42,688 bases of DNA from a virus. The notes under the pieces are model-generated. The model was not told where the DNA came from, searched no databases, and saw only the letters and a list, made by a program, of their open reading frames with translations. Each line of letters opens with the position of its first letter. The stretch's first letter is position 1. Shown in pieces: positions 1 through 6,445 of this stretch. The stretch is taken from IMG/VR virus record IMGVR_UViG_3300032770_000043, positions 1 to 42,688 of that record. One strand, written 5' to 3'. The position numbers and the translations under genes are program-made.

Positions 1-117
1 GGCCAGCGCCTCAAGCTGCGCCTTGTGCTGAATCATTTCTTCGATATGTGCCGCGCCATCCTCCATCCGTACCCGGTGCGCGTGGGCTAATTGCTGTTGC
101 AGCGCCTCGACCTGCGC
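1..117. repeat. Terminal overlap identical to 42572-42688
   Basis: The first 117 bases are repeated without mismatch as the last 117 bases. The reading frame of one minus-strand gene continues through the join, which is what a circular assembly with k-mer overlap looks like. The real virion DNA could be circularly permuted or carry longer terminal repeats; the sequence does not decide. Confidence 0.95.
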
Positions 118-258
118 CCGCGCGGCGTCCCAAAAGTCAGCGTTCTCGGCGGCGTTCGGGTCGCCCATCTTTGCGGCGATTCGCGCGCGAAACGATTCCA
201 GTTCCATGCGCGCGATTAGTGAAGGGAGCGCGTCCCCGTCGCTCGGCTGGGTGCTCAT
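1..258 (-). CDS. Hypothetical helical protein, N-terminal part (gene wraps to 42407)
   Basis: ATG at 258 overlaps the stop of the upstream gene (ATGA). Eighty-six codons run to base 1 and continue in frame at 42571 down to the stop at 42407, giving about 140 residues. The protein starts MSTQPSDGD, is rich in Ala, Glu and Gln, and looks wholly helical, probably coiled coil (for example RAQVEALQQQLAHAHRVRM). No family is recognised. It is the last gene of the minus-strand operon. Its first codons are nearly copied at the 3' end of the gene at 512-913, which suggests cassette rearrangement. Confidence 0.8.
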   Translation of the reverse strand, partial: MSTQPSDGDALPSLIARMELESFRARIAAKMGDPNAAENADFWDAARAQVEALQQQLAHAHRVRMEDGAAHIEEMIQHKAQLEALA

Positions 259-515
259 AGCTCCTCTGTGGGTACAAAGGATTTCCAGACAACGGGGCCG
301 CTCGTTGCTTCGTTTTTGTCGTTCCACCGTCGGATGATCGCTTTGTCTGACTCCAGGGGCGCACCGAGGAGAATCTCGCGCGCACGATCGATCCACCACG
401 CCTGATGCTCATCGCCCGCCAACTCCCATTCCGGATGCCATGACTCGTCACTGTTGACACGCGCACATTCGTAGGCCCATGCGGCGGCCCGATCAGCGTA
501 AATCTCGTAACTCAT
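255..515 (-). CDS. Hypothetical acidic small protein (86 aa)
   Basis: ATG at 515 overlaps the upstream stop (TCA at 512-514 on the plus strand), and its own stop overlaps the next start. The sequence is Trp-rich and acidic (MSYEIYADRAAAWAYECARV near the start) with no membrane segment or metal motif. No function is recognised. Tight overlaps on both sides are the main support that it is translated. Confidence 0.75.
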   Translation of the reverse strand: MSYEIYADRAAAWAYECARVNSDESWHPEWELAGDEHQAWWIDRAREILLGAPLESDKAIIRRWNDKNEATSGPVVWKSFVPTEEL

Positions 516-913
516 GTTCTGCTCCCGTCGCTCGGCTGGGTCATGGCTGGTCCTCCCGCAGCGTATACTCGGCAGATCAAGTTGCGGGCAACGCTGTCGT
601 AGAACTTCGGGTAGTACGTCTCCGTAAAGTGAGGATCGTATGGCTCTGGCGGATTCTTGCCGCTCGGGTTATGGCGACCAGCAAGTTCGCCAAAATACTC
701 GTAGAGTCCTTGGCGCACGCTCTCAACCACAGCATCGCTCAGTTCAGCAGCCGGTGCGGGCGCCTCGTCGGCGGCGAGCGCGGCCCTCAGTCGCTCGTTG
801 GCTTCGAGCAAATCCTCAATGGCGGCGCGCAGCATCGGAAACTTCGTCTCGTGATGCGCCTCGATGTTGTCCACGATTCGGAGCACGTCTAGGGGCTGGC
901 GGGTCGCGCTCAT
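512..913 (-). CDS. Hypothetical protein (133 aa), possibly with a fused remnant at its end
   Basis: ATG at 913 starts inside a 25-base boundary repeat shared exactly with the start of the gene at 1083, so both proteins begin MSATRQP. The body is helical (HHETKFPMLRAAIEDLLEAN) followed by a Tyr/Pro-rich stretch (YDPHFTETYYPKFYD). The last ten residues, MTQPSDGSRT, read like the start of another gene of this operon (compare MSTQPSDGD at 258). A neighbouring gene may have been lost by recombination, fusing its first codons here. Function unknown. Confidence 0.7.
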   Translation of the reverse strand: MSATRQPLDVLRIVDNIEAHHETKFPMLRAAIEDLLEANERLRAALAADEAPAPAAELSDAVVESVRQGLYEYFGELAGRHNPSGKNPPEPYDPHFTETYYPKFYDSVARNLICRVYAAGGPAMTQPSDGSRT

Positions 914-1083
914 GGCTGCCCGCGCTTTCGTCCTGCGGAATTGATCGTGCATCCCACCACGCCGTACTGCCATTGACAGTTTTTCGTCGGGCAATAGTGT
1001 CCAATGGAATCCCGCTTGAGCGTCGCACCACAATACTTGCACCGATTTGGGCACTCACACCGGGGCTGGCGGGTCGCGCTCAT
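910..1083 (-). CDS. Small zinc-ribbon protein (57 aa)
   Basis: ATG at 1083. The sequence carries CxxxCxxC (CPNRCKYCG) and a second CxxxxC set (HYCPTKNCQW), a likely zinc ribbon. The gene is bounded at both ends by the same 25-base sequence (892-916 and 1062-1086), so it sits like an excisable cassette. Overlaps are ATGA at the downstream end. No specific function is known; DNA or RNA binding is possible. Confidence 0.75.
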   Translation of the reverse strand: MSATRQPRCECPNRCKYCGATLKRDSIGHYCPTKNCQWQYGVVGCTINSAGRKRGQP

Positions 1084-1331
1084 GGCCGCCATCCCCAAAC
1101 GAAGCTCAAGACTTCAGCGACCGCGCGCGCAGTTTCAGCCGTGCGGTAGCGGAACACTGGTTTATCGTGACCTTTGAACGCGCAGCCGCATCGTCTCATT
1201 ACCAACCACCAGCCATCGCGCTGCTCAAAGTAAAACTCTCCATCCTGCACGTCATGATTGTGTGGCGTTTCTACGCCGCATGCAGGGCACATATAGGTGC
1301 CGTTTAGCTGCTCTTGTGGCGTCGCACTCAT
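1080..1331 (-). CDS. Small zinc-ribbon protein (83 aa)
   Basis: ATG at 1331. It contains CPACG near the start and MRRCGC further on, a plausible four-Cys metal site, with aromatic residues between (DGEFYFEQRDGWWLV). The stop overlaps the start of the next gene. It begins MSATPQEQ, resembling the MSATRQP starts of its two downstream neighbours. Function unknown. Confidence 0.7.
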   Translation of the reverse strand: MSATPQEQLNGTYMCPACGVETPHNHDVQDGEFYFEQRDGWWLVMRRCGCAFKGHDKPVFRYRTAETARAVAEVLSFVWGWRP

Positions 1332-1483
1332 GGGCGATCCTCGCGGTCGGCGTTGCACTCCAATTCGGTGTGGAAATCGTAGCAGTCCGCACAGAAGGGC
1401 CGCCTGCAACAGGTCCGCACCACGCCTACGATGTCGGCACCGCATCGTGCGCACTTTGCCTCCGGCGGGGGCTGGCGGGTCAT
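1328..1483 (-). CDS. Cys-rich small zinc-binding protein (51 aa)
   Basis: ATG at 1483 overlaps the upstream stop. The sequence has CARCG, CC and CADC in 30 residues, as in a B-box or ribbon-type zinc fold. It begins MTRQPPP, another variant of the boundary sequence used at 913 and 1083. Function is unknown. Confidence 0.7.
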   Translation of the reverse strand: MTRQPPPEAKCARCGADIVGVVRTCCRRPFCADCYDFHTELECNADREDRP

Positions 1484-1797
1484 GGCTGCGCCCCGCGCGA
1501 GCGCATGAGCGCGTGAATCAGTTCCGTCCGAAACCCAGCTTGATCTACTTGCTGGCCGCCGTTCGTGAATCGCACGGTGTTCCACACGAGCCTCAGTATC
1601 TCATCGTCGCTGACTCCTCGGACGCACTTTTCGATGTACCCGACGCTATCGAACCGCGACGGCACGCGATATTGACGGCTCTCGCGACGCGGCGTCATGC
1701 AAATGAACGCGACGCCAGGCTCCGTTACTGGCGCTCCGCACTCCGGACATTCGATGCGCGACGCTTCTATCGGCTCGCTCGCTTTTTTGTCGCTCAT
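1480..1797 (-). CDS. Hypothetical protein with CPECG motif (105 aa)
   Basis: ATG at 1797 overlaps the upstream stop. A CPECGAPV ribbon half-site near residue 17 and later single cysteines suggest metal binding. The C-terminal half is helical (SDDEILRLVWNTVRF). No family recognised. Confidence 0.7.
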   Translation of the reverse strand: MSDKKASEPIEASRIECPECGAPVTEPGVAFICMTPRRESRQYRVPSRFDSVGYIEKCVRGVSDDEILRLVWNTVRFTNGGQQVDQAGFRTELIHALMRSRGAQP

Positions 1798-1985
1798 TGT
1801 GGGGGCTGCTCCGTTCTCGCGCCCGGCTCGCAGAAGCAACAATCGCATCCCGGTACGACTTTGCCGCGGTCGTAGTGCGCTAGGCCGATCAGCACGCGGC
1901 GGTGCGTTTGAATCGCCCGTTTCGCGGACGCCATAACGCGCTCCACGTCCTCCGGGCTATGACACTGGCTGAAATCGAGCTTCAT
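1794..1985 (-). CDS. Small Cys-cluster protein (63 aa)
   Basis: ATG at 1985. An N-terminal helix (SPEDVERVMASAKRAIQTH) is followed by CDCCFCEPG, a tight cysteine cluster. The end, ARTEQPPQ, is nearly the same as the end of the upstream gene (ARTEQPE); the two are encoded by an identical 18-base sequence at 1804-1821 and 1989-2006. The gene thus lies between direct repeats and could have been inserted as a cassette. Function unknown. Confidence 0.7.
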   Translation of the reverse strand: MKLDFSQCHSPEDVERVMASAKRAIQTHRRVLIGLAHYDRGKVVPGCDCCFCEPGARTEQPPQ

Positions 1986-2179
1986 TCCGGCTGCTCCGTT
2001 CTCGCGTCGGGGGCCCGCGCGTCGGGTCGTTCAATCTCCCAAGTCGCTTCGTGGATCAGCGATACGAGATCTTCACGACACAAGTCGATCAGCTCGGCAT
2101 CGGCCATTCCCGCAATTTCCTCGTCGGTTGCCCATAACTCGGTAAGCGGGCATCGCAAGACCACGACCGTGCGGCTCAC
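1982..2179 (-). CDS. Hypothetical small acidic protein (65 aa)
   Basis: GTG at 2179 overlaps the stop of the methyltransferase gene (GTGA), which supports this start. The protein is acidic and helical (DEEIAGMADAELIDLCREDL) and ends ARTEQPE. Function unknown; translation is probably coupled to the methyltransferase. Confidence 0.7.
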   Translation of the reverse strand: MSRTVVVLRCPLTELWATDEEIAGMADAELIDLCREDLVSLIHEATWEIERPDARAPDARTEQPE

Positions 2180-2862
2180 GCGGACGGCTCTCCGGTGGCG
2201 GCGTCGGGGGCCGGGGACGCGGGGGCGAGATCCAAAACGCCTTGCTCTAGGCGACTGGCGGCAATCTCACAGTACCGTTCCTCGATCTCGATACCGATGG
2301 CGCGACGGCCTAGGTCCTTCGCCGCTACGAGCGTCGTCCCGGTGCCTGCGAACGGGTCGAGGATCATGTCGCCTACATCGCTCCACCATTGGACTACCCA
2401 ATCAGCGTGGCGCCGATTACGAGCTGCCGGATGGGGTTGTCGCTTGGAGGAGTCGCTCGTCACACGGCACTCTCCGGGGAGAACGCGGCGTCCTTCTTGA
2501 CTCTTGGGCCACGAGCCGAAGGCGTACAACACGTCGCCCGTCACGAGCGCGCGTCCGTTGTAGGACGGCACCGCGCGACTGAGATAGCACGAGCGGAGAA
2601 ACGGCCAGCGAGAATCCACGGCGCCGAGGAAGCGCGGGTCGCTCTGGCAACCGAGCCATATTATCAGGCGTTGTACGGCTGGCGTGACCTGGAGCATTTC
2701 CTCGAAAAGCGCATACGGGTCTTCGCTGCCGATTAGATCGGGATGGGCGTTCGGCCATACGGGGTCCGTGATGAGCACGTCAGCCGTCAGATCCGGCAGC
2801 ACGTCGCGGCAATCCCCGTGATATATCACGATGCCATCGGCCTCATAGTACGGGCGGCTCAC
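2176..2862 (-). CDS. DNA amino-methyltransferase (N6-adenine or N4-cytosine type), DPVW variant
   Basis: GTG at 2862 gives 228 residues; no in-frame ATG lies nearby and the reading frame upstream is the shadow of the neighbouring gene. It would transfer a methyl group from S-adenosylmethionine to an exocyclic amine in DNA. Visible motifs: IYHGDCRDVL at residues 14-23, the catalytic motif IV as DPVW at 33-36 (usually DPPY/F/W), and near the C-terminus DPFAGTGTT, the SAM-binding loop, then IGIEIEERYCEIAASRL. Motif IV preceding motif I is the beta-class order. No nuclease partner lies nearby, so it is probably an orphan enzyme giving protection or regulation. The Val in DPVW is unusual but the surrounding fold motifs are intact. 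Confidence 0.85.
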   Translation of the reverse strand: MSRPYYEADGIVIYHGDCRDVLPDLTADVLITDPVWPNAHPDLIGSEDPYALFEEMLQVTPAVQRLIIWLGCQSDPRFLGAVDSRWPFLRSCYLSRAVPSYNGRALVTGDVLYAFGSWPKSQEGRRVLPGECRVTSDSSKRQPHPAARNRRHADWVVQWWSDVGDMILDPFAGTGTTLVAAKDLGRRAIGIEIEERYCEIAASRLEQGVLDLAPASPAPDAATGEPSA

Positions 2863-2902
2863 GGCTGGGCATCCGCCGGGGGCGCAGCCCCACGGGACTT
2901 GA

Positions 2903-3472
2903 TCACGGATTGGCCTCCCGAAATGCGCGGGCGAATCCGGCCGGCGTGACGCTCCGCAAGGCCTGGCGCTCCGGGGATGGGGGCAGGCGCCACATCTTCG
3001 AGCCTTCCGTCGCAGCGACCGCGGCTTCCGTGGCGATCGGTGCCGCGAACTTGCCCCACAGCAGCGTGCGCTTCGTGTACGGATCGCCGTACTCGTTCGG
3101 CTGAAACGAGAACTGCGGCGGCCCGAGCCAGCGGCGCAGCTTGCCCACCGGATTCTCAAGGGCCCACCACTGCGGCCGACACACGGCCACGAGGCGCAGA
3201 CAGGCGTCCACGATCGACAGGGCGTCGCGCAGCTCAGCCTCGGTGCGCGTCCAGCGTGCCCCGGAGTTCGCGAATACGGTACAGGGCGGCGCGGCGAGTA
3301 TCCCGTGGACTTGGCCCGGGTAGTCGAGTAGCCGCACGTCGGTAGGCAGGTCGATGCGGCGCACATCGTAGCCCACCTCCGCGTAGGGCGCGCTCCATGA
3401 GCCGGAGCCGGCGCACAAGTCGAGAATGACCCGGGCGTGCGGCTCAGCACGGGAACTCACGGGGCCGCTCAC
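2903..3472 (-). CDS. Cytosine-C5 DNA methyltransferase (compact)
   Basis: GTG at 3472 overlaps the upstream stop (GTGA), giving 189 residues. It is predicted to form 5-methylcytosine in DNA. Motif I is DLCAGSGSWS at 18-27. The catalytic motif IV is APPCT with Cys at residue 64. Motif VI is ENP at 106-108, followed by YTKRTLLWG at 132-140 and a C-terminal TPAGFARAF resembling motif X. Bacterial enzymes of this family are usually over 300 residues with a target-recognition domain; here only about 40 residues separate the last motifs, so recognition is probably of a very short site. With the TET-like dioxygenase at 8610-9452 and the glycosyltransferase at 7424-8200 it would start a cytosine hypermodification pathway. 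Confidence 0.87.
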   Translation of the reverse strand: MSGPVSSRAEPHARVILDLCAGSGSWSAPYAEVGYDVRRIDLPTDVRLLDYPGQVHGILAAPPCTVFANSGARWTRTEAELRDALSIVDACLRLVAVCRPQWWALENPVGKLRRWLGPPQFSFQPNEYGDPYTKRTLLWGKFAAPIATEAAVAATEGSKMWRLPPSPERQALRSVTPAGFARAFREANP

Positions 3473-4215
3473 TCGCCTGCCCTGCCTGCCAACTCGGTGT
3501 CGATCTCTTCCACCTTCGTCGCCCATTTTACGGGGTCCGTCTTGACGCACCATTTCCGCAATTCCACCAGCTCGTCGCTCGGCTTGTCCTTGAGCGGCTT
3601 GCCCTTCCACATGGCCACGGCCGGCAACACGGGCTCAGGCTGTTGAATCGCGGCAGGCACGTCCTTGAGGTCCAACGCCGCTACGGCTTTCTGCACCGCG
3701 GCCTTCACGCTGCTCGCCAGCGGGCCCTTCGCGGGCCGCTCGTCGGGGATTTCCTCTGCGGGCGTCACTTCGTAGCCGCTCAGGGCCATAACCCACGAGA
3801 ACGCCAAGCGACACGCCTTGGCGGTGGCTCGAGTGAGGGCCATGGAGCGGCGTGCGTACTTTGCCCGCTTAGCCCATGTCGGCTCGTCAGGGCCGCATTC
3901 CGCTGAGGCCCGACTGACGACCTGCTGGTCTGTGAGGCGGCACAGTTCTACCACGGCGGTATAGGTGCCTTCGTGTTCGGTGCAGGAGACTTCCCGGGGT
4001 GTCACGCCCATCATGGCCGCGAGCGTCGTCCAGCCCTCGCACTTCACGAACTTCTTACCCTGAATATTCGAGTACAGGTTGCGGTCGGCAATCACCTTGG
4101 CGAGGGCCGTCGCCGCTTCCGTGGCCAGCGCCACCAGTTGCGCCGGCCGATCAGCGCGGATCACCCCGAGCTCGACGCTTCGCACTTCGGGAACCAATGC
4201 CATGGCTTCAGTCAC
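3469..4215 (-). CDS. Conserved phage protein, possible recombination/ssDNA-annealing role
   Basis: GTG at 4215 overlaps the upstream stop by 8 bases; an ATG at 4203 is the alternative start. The 248-residue protein has the conserved blocks LYSNIQGKKFVKCEGWTTLA, MGVTPRE and YARRSMALTRATAKACRLAF followed by MALSGYEVTPAEE. I recognise these from a widespread family in phages and environmental bacteria that is mostly annotated as hypothetical. Position among DNA-metabolism genes and the basic YARRSMA-RAT segment suggest a recombination or annealing role, which is inference. The C-terminal third is a low-complexity helical tail. Confidence 0.7.
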   Translation of the reverse strand: MTEAMALVPEVRSVELGVIRADRPAQLVALATEAATALAKVIADRNLYSNIQGKKFVKCEGWTTLAAMMGVTPREVSCTEHEGTYTAVVELCRLTDQQVVSRASAECGPDEPTWAKRAKYARRSMALTRATAKACRLAFSWVMALSGYEVTPAEEIPDERPAKGPLASSVKAAVQKAVAALDLKDVPAAIQQPEPVLPAVAMWKGKPLKDKPSDELVELRKWCVKTDPVKWATKVEEIDTELAGRAGE

Positions 4216-4687
4216 GCTTCAGATCCTCCGCCAGAAGTTTGCCGCAACTATTACACAGCCCATCAAGGTGCGTCCGGACCACCGCCTCGAGCGGGACGCG
4301 GATTTCGGTGCATGGCGCGCCGTCCGGGGGCACGTAGCCGCACCGGGGCTGGAAGCCGCCCACATGCCAAGCGCCGAATGAACGCCCGTGGCCCTTCCAT
4401 GCGGTGAGCAGCACGGGGCGGAACACACTGTGCGCGTTGTCGTCCGAGCCGCGCCCCTCGGTCACTGCTGGCACTGCCAGCATGGGGTCCCGTAGGGCAT
4501 CCCGTGTATGCAGCGCGGATTCAGAAGGCATCACCCCGTCTTTCGTGGTTGGTGCATCACATAGCCATCGGTCATGGTCTATCTCATAGTGGTCGGCGAT
4601 GCTCTCGCCGGGCTCCGGTGGCCGGCGGCAATGCGGGCACCGGGGGCGCAGGGCGTTCAGCGCGGCGACGGAGTTTCGGTAGGTCAT
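4208..4687 (-). CDS. Multi-zinc-site hypothetical protein (159 aa)
   Basis: ATG at 4687 overlaps the upstream stop. Three cysteine pairs are seen: CPHC at residues 17-20, a central CGY with GAPC, and CNSCG near the end, with a HYEIDHDRWLC segment that recalls HNH-like His/Asp spacing but lacks a clear catalytic triad. It could be a zinc-dependent DNA-binding protein. No family is recognised. Confidence 0.7.
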   Translation of the reverse strand: MTYRNSVAALNALRPRCPHCRRPPEPGESIADHYEIDHDRWLCDAPTTKDGVMPSESALHTRDALRDPMLAVPAVTEGRGSDDNAHSVFRPVLLTAWKGHGRSFGAWHVGGFQPRCGYVPPDGAPCTEIRVPLEAVVRTHLDGLCNSCGKLLAEDLKRD

Positions 4688-4857
4688 GGATTCGCCTTGA
4701 GCACGGCCCGCGCGCGGTCCACAATGAGTCCAATATTCATACGCGGCTGGTCCCACCAATTGATTAGGGCTTCCAGCGCGGCGCGGACTTCTTTGTACGA
4801 GACTTGGAGCTGCTCGTAGTCCGCCAGCGCCGCGTGATCGTCGTCTCGTTGGCTCAT
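4684..4857 (-). CDS. Hypothetical helical small protein (57 aa)
   Basis: ATG at 4857 with ATGA overlaps at both ends. Helical throughout (ADYEQLQVSYKEVRAALEAL), no metal site or membrane segment. Function unknown. Confidence 0.65.
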   Translation of the reverse strand: MSQRDDDHAALADYEQLQVSYKEVRAALEALINWWDQPRMNIGLIVDRARAVLKANP

Positions 4858-5327
4858 GGCTTGGCTCCTGACAGATCGAGCGTCGGGTAAAGCGGGTGCT
4901 TCGATTTCATGTGCTGCGCGAGTTGTGCGAACGTGCGATTGCAGCACGGGCACACGCCTGCCGCAACGCGCTTCCTTACCCGCGTGAGATGCCCGCGAAT
5001 GGCGCGCGCGCTGCGCTCCAGTGTTTCCGTCTGTTTCCACGCGGCATCCCGAGAGGCGCGCGTCTGATCGTGCGCGGCGCGTCCGCGCGTCAACTGATCG
5101 CGGAGCATTTCGGCATCCGTCTGCTGCAAATAGAACTGCTCGTGCCCGTTCGGGCAGTAGAAACCCGCGTGCGATTTGCGGAGGTGCGCCATGTGGCCCG
5201 CTTCCAACCCGAACAGCACGCCGCACAGGTAGAGGTGCGCCATGTGGCCCGCTTCCAACCCGAACAGCACGCCGCACAGGTAGCAGCTCACGTGATTCAG
5301 TGTTGCGAAAACGGTCGTGTCGCTCAT
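4854..5327 (-). CDS. C2H2 zinc-finger phage protein with duplicated finger (157 aa)
   Basis: ATG at 5327 overlaps the upstream stop. The N-terminus has a CxxC finger half (CYLCGVLFGLEAGHMAHL) duplicated exactly as a 17-residue unit, then RKSHAGFYCPNGHEQFY. A helical or coiled-coil middle follows (residues about 60-120), and the protein ends with a classic C2H2 finger, CPCCNRTFAQLAQHMKSKH. I recognise the family, without the duplication, as common in phages of environmental bacteria. Nucleic-acid binding is likely; the target is unknown. The duplication corresponds to a perfect 51-base tandem repeat. Confidence 0.8.
   Translation of the reverse strand: MSDTTVFATLNHVSCYLCGVLFGLEAGHMAHLYLCGVLFGLEAGHMAHLRKSHAGFYCPNGHEQFYLQQTDAEMLRDQLTRGRAAHDQTRASRDAAWKQTETLERSARAIRGHLTRVRKRVAAGVCPCCNRTFAQLAQHMKSKHPLYPTLDLSGAKP
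5181..5282. repeat. Perfect tandem repeat, two 51-base units, inside a zinc-finger gene
   Basis: 5181-5231 and 5232-5282 are identical. Each encodes the 17 residues YLCGVLFGLEAGHMAHL, so frame is kept. The absence of any mismatch means the duplication is recent or is an assembly artefact. Confidence 0.95.
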
Positions 5328-5434
5328 GGCTTCCCTCTCTGGGACGCATCGGTCCCGCCACAGAAGGCTTTCCAGACGATCCAGCACGCCACGCTCCACG
5401 CGACGCCGTACACGATCACTGTGTGCAGCGTCAT
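5324..5434 (-). CDS. Single-pass membrane micro-protein (36 aa)
   Basis: ATG at 5434 and stop at 5324 overlap both neighbours by 4 bases. About 20 hydrophobic residues (VIVYGVAWSVACWIVWKAF) form one predicted membrane helix followed by a polar tail. Such micro-proteins in early phage operons often bind host membrane enzymes, but no specific role can be read here. Confidence 0.6.
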   Translation of the reverse strand: MTLHTVIVYGVAWSVACWIVWKAFCGGTDASQRGKP

Positions 5435-5640
5435 GGCTTCGGCGCCACGAATTGTTTGGCGAGCCACTTGGTGGCGCATTTGACAGAGCACAGCGCCGCG
5501 CCCATCGAGCCGGTATTCTCGTTGCGAAGGAAGCGCCAGCCCAGTTTGTACATGTCGGCGCTGCTTGCATCGCGCTTCGGCACGTCGTGCGTCACATGAC
5601 AGACGTCGCACGCGAACCGCGTTATTGTGTGCGCGCTCAT
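5431..5640 (-). CDS. Zinc-ribbon protein (69 aa)
   Basis: ATG at 5640. Two separated cysteine pairs, CDVCH near residue 10 and CSVKC near residue 51, suggest a zinc ribbon around a short beta region. Overlaps both neighbours. Function unknown. Confidence 0.7.
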   Translation of the reverse strand: MSAHTITRFACDVCHVTHDVPKRDASSADMYKLGWRFLRNENTGSMGAALCSVKCATKWLAKQFVAPKP

Positions 5641-5795
5641 CCGACCTTCTCCGTATCCTGGGAGGCCCCGACTGTGGAGCGCAGCAGCCGCTCCAGTGCG
5701 TTGCGTTCGGCGCGCGCCCGCTGGAGTCCCTGATCGGCGCAGCACAGCGCGCACCCAACGAAACTGGCCCCGTAGATCACGAGCAGGGCCGTCAT
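5637..5795 (-). CDS. Small membrane-anchored protein (52 aa)
   Basis: ATG at 5795. The N-terminal hydrophobic segment (LLVIYGASFVGCALCC) is followed by a charged helix (QRARAERNALERLL). One-pass topology is likely. Overlaps of 4 bases on both sides support the call. Function unknown. Confidence 0.6.
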   Translation of the reverse strand: MTALLVIYGASFVGCALCCADQGLQRARAERNALERLLRSTVGASQDTEKVG

Positions 5796-6073
5796 GCGTC
5801 CGCCTGCCGCAGGGCTGCTTCCACCGCATCGGCGGGGAAGTTCTCCGGCGTGTCGGCCGTCTCCCACCAGCCCTGCACTAGGCACAGCGCCGCGTACATG
5901 GCGGGCACGCTGGCCCACAAGGGCTCTTTCTCCAGTTCTTCCCCGATGGCCAAGGCGTAGCGGTCAGTGCTCGACAGCGTTTTCCCGCACAGCCGGGTAT
6001 CCGTGCGCCGCACGGCGCGCAGCAGGGCCTCACGCAGCTCGTGCGGGGCAATGGTCGTCTTGATGGTGGTCAT
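5792..6073 (-). CDS. Hypothetical protein (93 aa)
   Basis: ATG at 6073 overlaps the upstream stop. The sequence is helical with no metal motif (APHELREALLRAVRRTDTRL near the start, ENFPADAVEAALRQADA at the end). No family recognised. Confidence 0.65.
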   Translation of the reverse strand: MTTIKTTIAPHELREALLRAVRRTDTRLCGKTLSSTDRYALAIGEELEKEPLWASVPAMYAALCLVQGWWETADTPENFPADAVEAALRQADA

Positions 6074-6264
6074 CGGCGTAGTCGCTCCGCGTAGGCGAGC
6101 CCGCTATCGAGCCGCTGGAGGATGCGCTCAAGGCGGGACACGTAGGTGGGCACTTCGTCGGGCAGGCCGCCGTCGCGCTCCAAGGCCAAGAGGTCGCGGA
6201 GCGCGGTCCGGAGGTCCGTCCCTTCGTCGTGCGTGAGGTCCAGCGCAAAGCGGCGCCTAGGCAT
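6070..6264 (-). CDS. Hypothetical helical protein (64 aa)
   Basis: ATG at 6264 overlaps the stop of the first operon gene by 8 bases. Protein begins MPRRRFALDLTHDEGTDL and is mostly helical (VPTYVSRLERILQRLDSGL). The acidic and basic patches could form a small DNA- or protein-binding bundle. Function unknown. Confidence 0.65.
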   Translation of the reverse strand: MPRRRFALDLTHDEGTDLRTALRDLLALERDGGLPDEVPTYVSRLERILQRLDSGLAYAERLRR

Positions 6265-6430
6265 GGCGCGCAGCCCTCCGGCCAGCCTTCTCAATCCGCA
6301 ACCGGGCTTTTCGATGTGCCCACGCGGCGGTGAACTTTAGGCCAGCTTTCCGCCAGCGATAGCGGCGCTTGGCTTTGGCATTCGTGAGGCGCGGCTTGCG
6401 AAGTGCTGCGGGGTATTCGGAGCGTCTCAT
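6257..6430 (-). CDS. Very basic small protein, first gene of the minus-strand operon (57 aa)
   Basis: ATG at 6430 is chosen because AAGGG lies 9 bases upstream; an ATG at 6439 would sit directly on that ribosome-binding site. The protein is dominated by Arg, Lys and Ala (KAKRRYRWRKAGL), so nucleic-acid binding is likely. It is the promoter-proximal gene behind the promoter at 6490-6519, with a leader of about 50 bases. No family recognised. Confidence 0.6.
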   Translation of the reverse strand: MRRSEYPAALRKPRLTNAKAKRRYRWRKAGLKFTAAWAHRKARLRIEKAGRRAARHA

Positions 6431-6445
6431 CGGGTCCATCCCTTC

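Noticed and set aside
1-117. Biological direct terminal repeat
   Set aside because: 117 bases is short for packaged terminal repeats and typical of assembler k-mer overlap; I treat it as circular closure.
2817-2830. 14-base palindrome CGTGATATATCACG
   Set aside because: It encodes IVIYHGD at the start of the methyltransferase, where the protein motif explains the sequence; autoregulation is possible but there is no second copy.
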